Below, piece after piece: positions 1 to 31,610 of a stretch of DNA of 64,000 nucleotides. Location of the stretch: NCBI GenBank assembly GCA_028583405.1, contig CM053261.1, forward strand, positions 16,298,783 through 16,362,782, in the 5' to 3' direction. Below the pieces are notes generated by a model. It saw only the letters and a program-made list of their open reading frames with translations. It was not told the origin of the DNA and searched no databases. How positions within the stretch are numbered: the stretch's first letter is position 1; each line of letters begins with the position of its first letter. The translations under genes and the position numbers were made by a program. Source of the stretch: Pogonophryne albipinna. Lineage: Eukaryota; Chordata; Actinopteri; Perciformes; Artedidraconidae.

Positions 1-59
1 ATCAACATACAGACCTTCATACAGGGAGGGGAGAACAAGGGGGAATTAAAACAAATTAA

Positions 60-853
60 AGGTCCCATGTCATGGCCATTTCCACTGATCATAATTCCAT
101 TGTTGAGGTCTACTAGAATAGAATTATATTGTGCAATTTTCCAAACTCACATTGGTTTCGCATACAGCATCTCTGTAAAGTATGTGTATTCACTCTCTCC
201 ACTAAACGGCTCGTTGCAGCTCTTGCCCGCCCCCCTCCCTGTGAGCCCAGTGTGCTCCGATTGGTCGGGACGTTGTGAATCGCGCTGAGCTCCGTGGAGG
301 TGTGATTTCCTTGTTTAGCGATACACAGCGAAACACAGCCAAACTCATCCTGAACACACACAAAGTCACAGCCGAAGTAAAAACAATAAGTGTGGCTTGA
401 TATTGAGTAAGAAAAAGGTTGATAAACGCTGTGAGAATGGGTCTGCAGAGAGAATTTCGCCGCGATCCCAACTGTCTGTTATCAGCCTGCAGCCAGGGAG
501 GAGAAATCAGCAGAGCTGCCTGCACTGAGTGTGTGAGGAAGTCCGTGGATTGGTCAATTTGGACCAATCAGCGGGGGCTTAACGTAACGGCTCCGCGGAC
601 GTAACGTAACGGCTCCACGGATTGGTCCATTTCGTTCCGGGGACGACATGACATCATGATGTACCCGGAAGAATCAAATGGACAGTGACGTATCTCCAAC
701 GAGACGTTTTGGGGAGGTATTTTCTGTTTTAGAGTTTTACTCGCTACATGGTGTACTTTGAGGGTTTTGACTCCGCACAACATTTACATGCATAAAAACC
801 TTCATAACACACAAGGGGACGGGTAATAACCGGAAAAGCATGACATGGGACCA
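60..853. mobile_element. TTAA-flanked MITE (non-autonomous DNA transposon)
   Basis: The ends are inverted copies of GGTCCCATGTCATG, and each is bordered by TTAA (56-59 and 854-857), as expected for a TTAA-targeting transposon (piggyBac or Kolobok type). The interior has no transposase-like frame. It holds several CCAAT/ATTGG boxes, including a palindromic pair at 548-569, and a short tandem duplication at about 580-622. Ends and TTAA are seen directly; the superfamily is inferred. Confidence 0.7.
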
Positions 854-983
854 TTAAGATAAGAGGAGAATCAATAGTTAAAGTACAGAGAAAACATACC
901 TAACTTCAGATCATTGTCCTCTCTGCCTTTTGTCTCTCTTACAAGGTTCATCTCAGCTAAATGCTGTAATTTATTAAGAATGT

Positions 984-4020
<3,037 letters not shown>

Positions 4021-4712
4021 GGGAACATTTCATTGATTTATACCATCAGACGTTTTAAACATCATAATAATATCCAGCTACACAGAGACTGTTAATGCAT
4101 GTGTTGTTGCTCAAGGCCAATGGAAAAGAGAATAAGAAGCATACGCTGAGCTTAGAACTCGGTTAATTCATCTAATAAAGAGTATTGTTGCAAGCGTCTG
4201 CTCACCATAACATGCTGCGTTTATTTATACTAGCTGAGCTTTGAAGTACGCCGACAAAAGAACAGTAAAAAGTAAATTAATAAAAGCAAAACAATTGGCC
4301 AGTGTGTTAATTATTCAGAACCTCTTCATTATTCTTGTCTGTTTCCACTGCAGCAGGTTAACTGCTCTGAAGTCTTTGAATCTTACACTAGATCCAACAC
4401 ACACACAGAGTTGTTGTCTTGTTTTCTCTCTTCATCTTCCTCTTCAAATTACGCTAGACGCTAAAAGAGTTGTTTTCTTCATGTCAACCCCCCCTTTCTC
4501 TCCGCTGTTCTCTTTTTAACTTTTACATAACAACAGCATGCCCACTTGGCACCTACAAGCAAAACACACACAGCACACATTCAAACACACACTCACACAC
4601 ACGCATACAAACACAGACATTAGATACAGTAGGCGTCTTTACTCGTTTAGTCTTCTTGTCTCCTAGTAACTGAAGTTGGTGCAGCAGTAGAGCAGCTGCC
4701 GCCTGTTTAATT

Positions 4713-4792
4713 GTCTGTCTGTCTGTCTGTCTGTCAGTCAGTCAGTCAGTCAGTCAGTCAGTCAGTCAGTCAGTCAGTCAGTCAGTCAGTCA

Positions 4793-4847
<55 letters not shown>

Positions 4848-4912
4848 AGTCAGTCAGTCAGTCAGTCAGTCAGTCAGTCAGTCAGTCAGTCAGTCAGTCA
4901 GTCAGTCAGTCA

Positions 4913-4959
<47 letters not shown>

Positions 4960-5076
4960 AGTCAGTCAGTCAGTCAGTCAGTCTGTCTGTCTGTCAGTCA
5001 GTCAGTCAGTCAGTCAGTCAGTCAGTCAGTCAGTCAGTCAGTCAGTCTGTCTGTCTGTCTGTCTGTCAGTCAGTCA
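4713..5076 (+). repeat. Alternating GTCT/GTCA compound tetranucleotide array
   Basis: 91 tetranucleotide units with no interruptions, in blocks: GTCT x5, GTCA x15, GTCT x13, GTCA x17, GTCT x11, GTCA x6, GTCT x3, GTCA x13, GTCT x5, GTCA x3. The plus strand has no stop codon in any frame, so a 129-codon frame (Ser-Val-Ser-Gln / Ser-Val-Cys-Leu) arises as an artefact. Confidence 0.97.
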
Positions 5077-11142
<6,066 letters not shown>

Positions 11143-11234
11143 ACCCATTGATTGTCTGCCTCCTACAAACTGATCCGTCTTCCTCAGAGCAACGTGACAG
11201 GTCCCTCTGTGTCTCACAATAGACAGACAACCCC

Positions 11235-11378
<144 letters not shown>

Positions 11379-14300
11379 TACAGTCACACTTACCATACAG
11401 CCAGATGGGCTTGTGTCCCCCATCGCCAGACAAATTAAGTTTGGGCCCCCAGATTAATATTCAGGCAAAGCACTGGCTCTATATAATTGAATCATGGTGC
11501 CATGAGTGTACAACAGGGGCTACTTTAGATGCAGCTATCATGTGCACACTCCCACACACACACGCGCACACACTTCAACACTTGGCTGCCAGCTGCGCTC
11601 ACTATCTGCTGTCTGAGGGGCAGGACATGAATACAGAGTCACCACTCTGTGCGCGACAGATTGTTTTTATGGTGGATTTTACATGTAAAGCTCGATACCA
11701 CTCATATTCCACCGCTTCATTCAGAAGAAAAGAGGGTAAACATACACATTATTTCCTTACCATCTTTAAGTGTCATCTTCAGGCATGCCACTCAAAATGT
11801 ATATAGAAAAAGAACAAAATCAAAACAATCCATGTTGTGACAGCTCATTAAAGTAAAGTGCCGTTAAAATGGTTTGTACACCAAAATGCGGTGACAGTTT
11901 ACTTTGAACATAGGCTTTGTATCAGAGTCAAAACACTTTAAAAACACAAATTCAACAAATCATTTTCAATTATGTTAGTTATTAATAAAAAAACATTGAA
12001 AAGAGTTTCCTAAAAATTGTATTGAAGTCAAGAACTACATTTTCTTAAAGATTCAGGTATGTTTCTCTTGCCTCCTTTAGGAAGTAATGTTAATTATGAA
12101 ATATGTGTGCATGTGATAGCAAGCTGAAGTGACACACCCACTAATTACATTAAAGGTGTGATGGTTGTGAAAGTGGATTGTGTTCCCAGGCGCCTGTGCA
12201 ACCCTTTCTGTGGCGTTTAAACCAGATTTTTTTGCAAAAACTTTAATGAGCTTAGAGGATGAATCAATTTTAATGGGTAAATCCAATCGATTTTGTGCCA
12301 CTCATCGTAAATTCAGGTTGTATTCATTGAATCAAAAACCATGAGAAGTTATTGTTGAATAATGCTGGGAAGAAAAACAACATCACAAAACTAATTATGA
12401 GTCATAACTTCTCAAACTTTCATACTTTGAAAAATGTTATCTTAAATGTTTAAGAAGTCAAGAAGCATACACTTGTTGGAGTGGGTGTTTAGAAAGAAAG
12501 GACCACAAGCTGATATCATCATAGAATCCATTGGGGTTGGGCTAAACTGCCTTTCTCTGGCAGGTGGTTATTCTTTCAGCCACTTCTCTGCTGGCATCCA
12601 CATTTTAGCAGCTGACATCTGTATTATCTTATAGTCAATAATCTTATATTGACTGTCATTATGTGAAGAGGCTCCACTGGTAAGTGCCACCGTGATAAAC
12701 ACAAAAAACAGCTTTTGTAGCAAATGGTTAAAACCTATTTCTTGTTGCATTGTAGCTTAACATGTTAAGCTAACTCAGTCCTGATTGCTTCTTGAGTTAA
12801 TGTTTGAGCATTAATACTGTAAATGTGCCACATAAACCAAACTAAAACAATTCCCTTGAACCTGGGGTCTGTTCATGTATGCTGTGTATAGTCAGCATAT
12901 GCTATATGTAAGAGCTATCAAATATTTAAGTATCCTTTTGATAAGGATTTCTTTTTGATTAAATATGCTTTCTGAATGAAAGTTTCATATCGGTATTTTT
13001 TTGTCTCCAACAAAAGTGATATGTAGTGATATTCTGAGTGCTGTAAACAACCTTTAAAGCTTGATTATCTTCAACATTATCTCTTTACTTGAAAGGATAC
13101 CGTTTGTTTATCTGTGAAAACAACAGTGTTGAAAATCCCCAATGGTTCACTAGCTCAGACACATGCTTGTTTTAATATCTAACTGGGAGGATTAGCTTTC
13201 CCCCTTAGAGAAAACCAATTTGGTATCATAGGGAACAACCAGGTGCTTCAGGGAAATGCAATTGGATTTTCACATACAGTCTGTCACCCAGTCATGTGAG
13301 CCAGGTTTTAAAGGAAAGACGATAAAAAAAGGCTTTCTTGAATAAAAGAAAAGGTCATCTTTATTTAAACAATCCTGTTGATATTGGAAAATCCCAGTTG
13401 TACTATAATGGCATAGCACAGACCTTCAGCAAGGCCAAAGGTGCATTCATGTGCTCTTTGGATGGTTACATTTCCAGAGTACAGAAGTCTATCTTTGGAC
13501 TTCAGTGTGTTTCCAAGCTTTACGTCGTAATGTGGAAACAACGTGGACGCTAAGTGTTGTACTTTACTGCTCGGAGTGATAAAACAACTTGAGGGGTTGT
13601 TTTGTGTAAATGTTCACAGTCGGGCACACGTTTTTCGGATTATTCTGACATCACATGACCGCAGCACAAATGGCCTAAACAGCTAAAATCTCACAATTGT
13701 AATAAAAGCGAAACATCATTTGTGCATCGGTCCCCTGGTTCGGAGGCGCTTCAAAATTAAATGGGTTATTCTTTGCGGATGCCACCCTTCCACCATGTGA
13801 CATGAAAACTGGGCCAGTGTTTTTTTCACCAAATCAACTCGAAAAACAAAACCTCCTTGGTCGAGGTAATTATACTCATATTATAAACTCATTTATTAAT
13901 GATTTGGTTTAACATTTTCCCAAAAAGAGAATTGTGGAGATACAAGATATTGTTCCTAGTAATAGAACATAGTGCTAGTCTGCTCAGCTAGCTGCTAGCC
14001 TGCCCACACACACACACACGCGCGCACGCGCACACGCACACACACACACGCACACACACACACACACATGCACACTCACACCTCCACAGTCTCCTCTGCT
14101 TCCTGTTCTCTCACAGGCTGTCGCCCTCACAAGTTGTGGTGCAGAGAGGAGGAGGTGACATGGACACACCCGCACGCACACACACTCACCACTTAATTTC
14201 TCACCAGGCTTTTTCTGTCGCTCCCACACCACCCCCTCCTCCTCTTGTCTCTCACACTCTCACACTCACACTCAGGGTTCAGTTCTGGGTGAGCTGGCAC

Positions 14301-14510
14301 AGTCGCCACATATTGGGTTTCATGTTGACTATATATCTTGCTGATTTCTACGTTTGTTTTCATCAGTGCTGGCATATTTCCTTAGGGTTTGACATAATGT
14401 AAGAGTCAACACTGTTTCGTTTTTTTTTCCATGTACGACTGCAATAGATACCATTTTCTTTGTCTATTTCCCGAACAAAAACATATCTAGTGAAAATACA
14501 TTGCATCATT
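11379..14510. other. Non-coding stretch, no gene seen
   Basis: AT-rich sequence with no recognisable coding frame. Its only repeat of note is the imperfect CA/CG tract at 14005-14068. Confidence 0.45.
14005..14068. repeat. Imperfect (CA)n/(CG) microsatellite
   Basis: CA dinucleotides mixed with CG steps (cgcgcacgcg). Alternating purine-pyrimidine of this kind is a classical Z-DNA-prone sequence. Confidence 0.85.
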
Positions 14511-14712
14511 GGAGGCGTGTGGTGCAGTGGACTAGTGCGTTGGTGTTCGGATCAGGGGAGCACATGTTCAAACCCCACTGCAGTCAGCATGTCGTTGTGT
14601 CTCTGGGCAAGACACTTTACCCCAAATTGCTCCTGTGGGGATTGCCCACATTATTGAGTATGTGAGTCGCTGTGGATAAAAGCGTCTAACAAGTAAAATG
14701 TAATCAATAAAT
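14511..14712 (+). mobile_element. tRNA-derived SINE (V-SINE-like)
   Basis: A tRNA-like head has a box A-like segment (TGGTGCAGTGG, 14520-14530) and a box B-like segment (GTTCAAACCCC, 14566-14576), the internal RNA polymerase III promoter. A conserved core follows (ctgggcaagacactttaccc, around 14603-14622), then a tail ending near ggataaaagcgtct and an A-rich end. This order of head, core and LINE-like tail is that of fish V-SINEs. It is a retroposed copy, not a functional tRNA gene. Confidence 0.85.

Positions 14713-26696
<11,984 letters not shown>

Positions 26697-26754
<58 letters not shown>
26697..26754. repeat. (CA)n microsatellite, left half, split by a transposon
   Basis: 58-bp CA array that ends exactly at the CAGGGC terminus of a hAT-type element. 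The matching CA array resumes at 31575 beyond the element's other end, so one array appears to have been split. Confidence 0.9.
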
Positions 26755-26758
<4 letters not shown>

Positions 26759-26985
26759 GCCGCCCCTCCCTACAGGCCAATCACCAGGCTGCATGGGGCC
26801 CCGCCTTGCGCAGGGGGCCCCGTCCAGAGGGCCTCAGCTACTGTGCGCAGTTCTCCACGCAGAGGTGACAAGGGGAGCACGTCTGTAACCCGACACCGTT
26901 GCAATGAATCGACATCTGACCAATCACGGCTTTGATACAGCCACTAGTGCAGGTGAAGAGATGTCGGTGAAAAGACAGTTTCTGT

Positions 26986-28355
26986 CAGTGACGTGCGGTG
27001 AGGTTCATGGCTGGTGAGGCACTGACTCTTTCAGAATCAGATTTACAAATATTATATATTTTGACCTTAAAGGTGGCGGGGTAGGTAATTTTGGAGAAAC
27101 CAGCTCGAGTGCGCTAGAATTTGAAAATACACAGCCCCTCCTCCAACACACACGAACGCGCACATGACCAATGAGGGCACGAGATAAGTTTGTGCACAGA
27201 TGGAAGGCTGACAGGCAGGTTATTTTAGCCGGGCCGGCTAAAATGAGTGGTCGTGCTTTTTACAGTACTACGGCTTCCACAGATGAAATGTTTTTATGTA
27301 TTTTTTGTCAAAGCACTTCAGATATTCATTGCTATCGGGATGTTAAGAGCATTCCATGGAATATAACAAAAAGTGTATATCGTGCCGGTTTCTCAAACTT
27401 ACCTACCCCACCTTTAATCGAAATATTCTGTTATTTTCAAAAGCTTTTTTAGTCTGATGCTTCGATTCATTTTAAACAGACCGTTCAACAAAAGGATAGC
27501 CTACCAAAAATCTAAATATTGGATTGTTCTCTCTTAGTAAGATCCAATTTTCGTTACAAATGTGGTCTTACCTTGACTTGAAGATGAAGTCCATGCTATC
27601 CTTCTGGACAACAATCTTTATTACTTTTTTGTAAAAGTCCTCCTTATCTTCCTCTAGTTTCAAAAGCCTAGCTTGTTGTTGCGTCTACCGTCTCTGCGTA
27701 GAATAACAGTAGCAACAAGAACCTGTGGGCTCACTTTCGCCCCCTTCAGTGCGGCAGAGGTTGTGGCTGCCTCTCCTGGTGCTTTTTTCATTGCCGTTGT
27801 ATGATGAGACCTGCGAGCTTAAATATCATATATACGTGAAATAAGTTATTTAGAGACTATGGATGGCGAGGATAAATGTAATAAAGGGATCTACAAACAT
27901 TACATTGGTGACATACAGTGAGATGGTGCAGGCATGCGCCTAGGGCCCGCTTTCCAGACAGTTTCTGTGGGGTGACGCATTCTGAGGTGAGGCAGAGCTC
28001 ATCTGTGCCTCACCTCACCACACAGTAACTGGCTTGAGCGCGCTCACAAAATAAGTGCCCGCGCTAAATTAGTGCCCGTGCTCCAGCAAGTTACTGTGGG
28101 CTTCTGTGAGGCAGAGCTCGTCCCTGCCTCACTTCTCAATCTCATCGCTCCCCGTAGTTGTAGCGGAGCTCGGCAAATTAGCCGATTTTTACTATAAAAA
28201 GCGATTGGAATCAAACAGAAATCACATTTACAACACAGATCAGTGGACACATTTTATTATTATTATTATTTGTATTATTATTATTTTTTTCCGTTACATT
28301 GGAGAATGACAAGTGAGGCTCTGCCTCACCTGCCTCCCCTGACCGCACGTCGCTG
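26986..28355. mobile_element. hAT-type element B nested in A
   Basis: Ends CAGTGACGTGCGGT and ACCGCACGTCGCTG are inverted repeats. An exact 8-bp target duplication GTTTCTGT flanks it (26978-26985 and 28356-28363), the hallmark of hAT insertion. No transposase frame is seen. Several blocks of a gaggcagagctc / gcctcacc motif lie near the right end (about 27985-28330). It carries the smaller TTAA element at 27071-27413. Confidence 0.9.
27071..27413. mobile_element. TTAA-flanked MITE nested in element B
   Basis: Terminal inverted repeats beginning AGGTGG and sharing GGGGTAGGTAA and GAGAAACC are bordered by TTAA on both sides (27067-27070, 27414-27417). At 343 bp it has no coding potential for a transposase. 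The TTAA target suggests a piggyBac- or Kolobok-type family. Confidence 0.8.
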
Positions 28356-29277
28356 GTTTCTGTCCGGCGCAAGCAAGAGGGAAAAAAAAAAAAACATGAA
28401 GAAACTAGAGCATCACTCGAAGGTGGGTTATTGTATGAGTCAAATGTACAACTTGCGAATGTTGTATAAGTCAAATTGCCAATTGCCATATTAAAGCATC
28501 AGCTGCAATTCACGACTTGAAGAAGGCAGTCTCTGCAGAGCATATAGGCTAATGGAGATGCAGTTATTTCCAGCATTCTTTATTTAACATTAATTCAAGT
28601 ATTGTATGCCTTTTATCTGCTGATGTACAGGAGGAAGAGTGATACACTGTCTGTCTAGTTGGCTTACATAACAGTTCAAGTTTACAGCCTAAAAAACATC
28701 GAGCATTTTTCCCTTTTTATTCATTTTTATGTCAATTTGCACATTTCATGGTGATGCTCAGCCTCTCCCCTTAACCCCTAACAGTCATCATCATGTCAAC
28801 CACAACACACATCAGAAATACTGATAGAAATGTGTGTGTAGTTGTTGATACATTGCTGACAGAGGGAACTACATTTGAATTAGGGCTGCAACAAACGACT
28901 AATTTGATAATCGATTAATCTATCGATTAATGAAACGACTAATCGACTATTCGGACTATTATGCCTTGCACAATTTCTCAAACGCTCTTATTTAGCCATC
29001 AACTTTTAGATGTAGCTTGAGGTTGTTTTAGGCATGTGGAAACTAACAATGAAGACAATAAGATGAATACTTGATTCAAAAATACATATATTATTAAATT
29101 AACTAAACACATTTTGAACAAAATTAACATTGCTTTTTATTTAAATTAAATAAATAATATTTCACATCAAAAGAAACAACAGTGTTTTAACAAATCGTAT
29201 TAAATAATCTGATGACAGAACTGTAAACAGAATAGCTGAAACTTTAACAAAATAAATAACTCAGTTTCCTCCAATCA

Positions 29278-29574
29278 TTAACCCATGTTTGTATAATGTA
29301 GTTCACTCCGTGTGTTGCTGCTAGCATACATAACACCTGACGTGGAAACGTTACTCGTGGATGGGGCTACAGAGCTACTAGAAAGACAGTCGAACCCGGT
29401 GCATTCCTCCGTCTGAATGTGGTGCACTTTTGCTAAATGTTTAGACAAATTGCTCGTGTTACCGCCCTTACATGCTAAACACTTATTGCACTTTTGGCAA
29501 CGAGCATTGTCGACATCGAGACGGGTAAAGTTTAACCAAACCTCGGAGCGCGTTCTCTCCGCCATCTCCTCCAT
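29278..29574 (-). CDS. Truncated BED-type zinc finger of a hAT transposase
   Basis: A 98-codon frame from ATG (29574) to TAA. Residues ~9-52 form a BED finger: an aromatic entry (EVWLNF), a CQKC cysteine pair, the GNTSNLSKHL helix start and a closing HLAKVHH histidine pair. BED fingers are DNA-binding domains at the N-terminus of hAT transposases and of domesticated ZBED proteins. The RNase H-like catalytic domain and C-terminal dimerisation region are absent, and the frame stops in a Ser-rich tail, so it cannot catalyse transposition. Another transposon sits 3 bp upstream of the start codon (its target duplication begins at 29577), separating it from its original leader. I treat it as a transposon remnant; a domesticated small DNA-binding protein is possible but unsupported. 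Confidence 0.55.
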   Translation of the reverse strand: MEEMAERTRSEVWLNFTRLDVDNARCQKCNKCLACKGGNTSNLSKHLAKVHHIQTEECTGFDCLSSSSVAPSTSNVSTSGVMYASSNTRSELHYTNMG

Positions 29575-29584
29575 GTGTTGATGC

Positions 29585-30425
29585 TAGAGATGGGCGAGTC
29601 ATGATTCATCCGGATCATTAACCCGGATCCTAGTAATGAGCCGGTCGTGACGAGTCTCCCTCTCGATTAACCCGAGTCCTTTGAGTCCTACACCTGATGT
29701 GACGTAAAAATTAAAACTATAAATTGCGTCACTCTTTACTCTCTTTATAACGTGTAAAATCACATTACAACGTTGTTGTATCCAGAGATCCAGCAGACTC
29801 GTCGCCATGCACGAATCAACAGCAGATTCAGCCCCTCCTCCGGCTCCCGCGAGAGTCCCGTGAGCCGTGAGTGAGCCGTGAGTCCGCAAATCTCTGAGTC
29901 TGCTGCGACTCGTCGAGGGAGCCGTGGGACTCGCGGGAGCCGTTGGACTCGCGGGAGCCGTGAGTGAGCCGTGAGCCGTGAGTGAGCCGTGAGTCCGCAA
30001 ATCTCTGAGTCTGCCTGCGACTCGTCGAGGGAGCCGTGGGACTCGCGGGAGCCGTGGGACTCGCGGGAGCCGTGCGAGCCGGAGGAGGGGCTGAGTCTGC
30101 TGTAGATTCGTGCATAGGGACGAGTCTGCTGGATCTCTGGATCTGCTGCCTGCTATATGTTACGGCTCTGAGTCCTCGTAGGCTACTGGTCTCTCTCGAT
30201 CATTGACCTGGATTCACGGATCCCGCGATTTTTCCGGCTCTAAATTAAGTTTCAGTGTAGACTTCTAACACAATGTTCATGTTGTGCAACAGTCTCCTGT
30301 AATAATAGCTGCATTTCCAATAAGGATCTTACTTGGAAACTCGTTTATTTTGAACATGGCACACAAAAAGAAACAAATGATAGAAAATTGCAAAACAGTT
30401 AGAATATATAAAATGTAATTATACA

Positions 30426-30457
<32 letters not shown>

Positions 30458-30791
30458 ATGAAAACACAATTGTGCAAAATTAGCTTAAGTACAGGAACAT
30501 ATTAAAATAACTATATACATATAATGCAAAACACTTATTTTTTAAAATGCACACACACACACATGTTTTATTAAAGCAAAAGACACTGTGTAGCGGAGGT
30601 TAATGTAACGTTAGTTTAATATGCTGGTTAAATGCAACAACTTTTCGGTTTCACCGGTAGGATTTCTACGGTCTTGGTCATGCTGACTCATATGACTCAA
30701 ATGACTCAAATGACTCGTATGATCCGGATCTCTTCAATGATTGACTCAGAAGACTCCGAGTCCATAAAATGATCCGGATTTGCCATCTCTA
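29585..30791. mobile_element. hAT-type element D nested in element C
   Basis: Starts TAGAGATGGGC and ends GCCATCTCTA, with sub-terminal ATCCGGATCATT and GAGTC motifs in inverted orientation. An exact 8-bp target duplication GTTGATGC flanks it (29577-29584 and 30792-30799). The interior is a large imperfect palindrome of CCGTGAGT / GACTCGCGGGAGCC repeats with no transposase. Depth of nesting is three: D in C in A. Confidence 0.92.
29780..30142. repeat. Fold-back with internal GC-rich tandem repeats
   Basis: The arm at about 29780-29846 (CCAGAGATCCAGCAGACTCG through to CCTCCTCCGGCTC) recurs inverted at about 30076-30142. Between them, a ~120-bp unit carrying GTGAGTGAGCCGTGAGTCCG and GACTCGTCGAGGGAGCCGTG is present about twice. 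Stop-free frames across it are repeat artefacts. Confidence 0.8.
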
Positions 30792-31571
30792 GTTGATGCA
30801 TGTAGCAGCTGCGTGCGTGTGTGTAAACTGCCCCGCCCCCTCGCACACAGACGGGGGAGAGAGATCTCGTCTGATCGAAAATACATCATAGACGCATTTG
30901 TTTGTCTTTTTGCATATTAGAAACGAGTTGGCGACACTAAGACTGCGATATAATGTTTTTGTAGCAATAATACATGACATATATTTTTTAAATGTCTCCA
31001 GTACCGATAAAAAGACCAATAAAGTTGGAGCTTAACGGCGCGTAAAACACACGTGATGACGTCACCAACTAATCGACGACTGAATTAGTTGGCAAATAAT
31101 TTGGTAATCGATTTTAATCGATTAAGTCGATTAGTTGTTGCACCCCTAATTTGAATACAGATTTAAGAAATATTAGTTTTTGAGCATGTAATAAGCATGT
31201 TTTGTCTTGACTATATTACAACTATATTATAATAAAATAATATAGAATTTATATTATTGAATTGATTATGATTATTAGTAGAAGTAGAAGTAGTTTATTT
31301 GCATTAACTATATTTTAATCTTTTTGAGGCTAGTATTTGTCAGGAAATGCAGACGTATTCACCTGTAAACGCATACTAAACGACATACATGCACATTTAC
31401 CATTTACCTCACTGTATACAAAGTAACTGTGTTGATAATAATAATAAACAGGAATTATATTTACAAAGTAGTCTACTTTGTTTCCAAAAAAAATGTTTTC
31501 ACTCCTGTCGGTTGAGGGGGGGGCCTCATCTCACAATGTCGCTTGGGGCCCCAAGTTGGCCAGGGGCAGCC

Positions 31572-31574
<3 letters not shown>

Positions 31575-31606
<32 letters not shown>
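31575..31606. repeat. (CA)n microsatellite, right half
   Basis: 32-bp CA array directly after the right end of element A, with CA-rich sequence continuing to about 31626. It is the likely continuation of the array at 26697-26754. Confidence 0.9.

Positions 31607-31610
<4 letters not shown>

Larger units (their letters stand above)
28881..31148 (-). mobile_element. hAT/ZBED-type element C nested in A
   Basis: Ends TAGGGCTGCAACAA and TTGTTGCACCCCTA are inverted repeats. The exact 8-bp duplication ATTTGAAT flanks it (28873-28880 and 31149-31156). Sub-terminal repeats of AATCGATTA and CGACTAAT occur at both ends, as in widespread vertebrate hAT families. Inside is a minus-strand BED zinc-finger frame (29574-29278) and a second transposon (29585-30791). 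Without that insert the element is about 1.05 kb, an internally deleted derivative of a ZBED-like autonomous transposon. Confidence 0.92.
26755..31574. mobile_element. Outer hAT-type element A, host of a transposon nest
   Basis: The left end is CAGGGCCGCCCCT and the right end reads AGGGGCAGCCCTG, imperfect inverted repeats. CA dinucleotides abut both sides, compatible with an 8-bp CACACACA target duplication but not diagnostic inside a microsatellite. After subtracting nested elements B and C, about 1.17 kb belongs to A, so it is non-autonomous. A short frame starting at ATG 26961 and broken by element B would read KRQFLSGASKREKKK. The SGA-KR-basic pattern resembles the start of ZMYM1-like hAT proteins, which is an inference. 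Confidence 0.7.

Noticed and set aside
4713..5076. CRISPR-like repeat array
   Set aside because: There are no unique spacers; the array is a pure tetranucleotide repeat in a vertebrate genome.
14511..14590. tRNA gene
   Set aside because: The tRNA-like head is followed by the SINE core and tail, and the cloverleaf is degenerate; it is a retroposon.
29599..30115. 133- and 95-codon frames rich in Pro/Ala/Ser/Gly in element D
   Set aside because: They are translations of the GC-rich tandem fold-back repeats.
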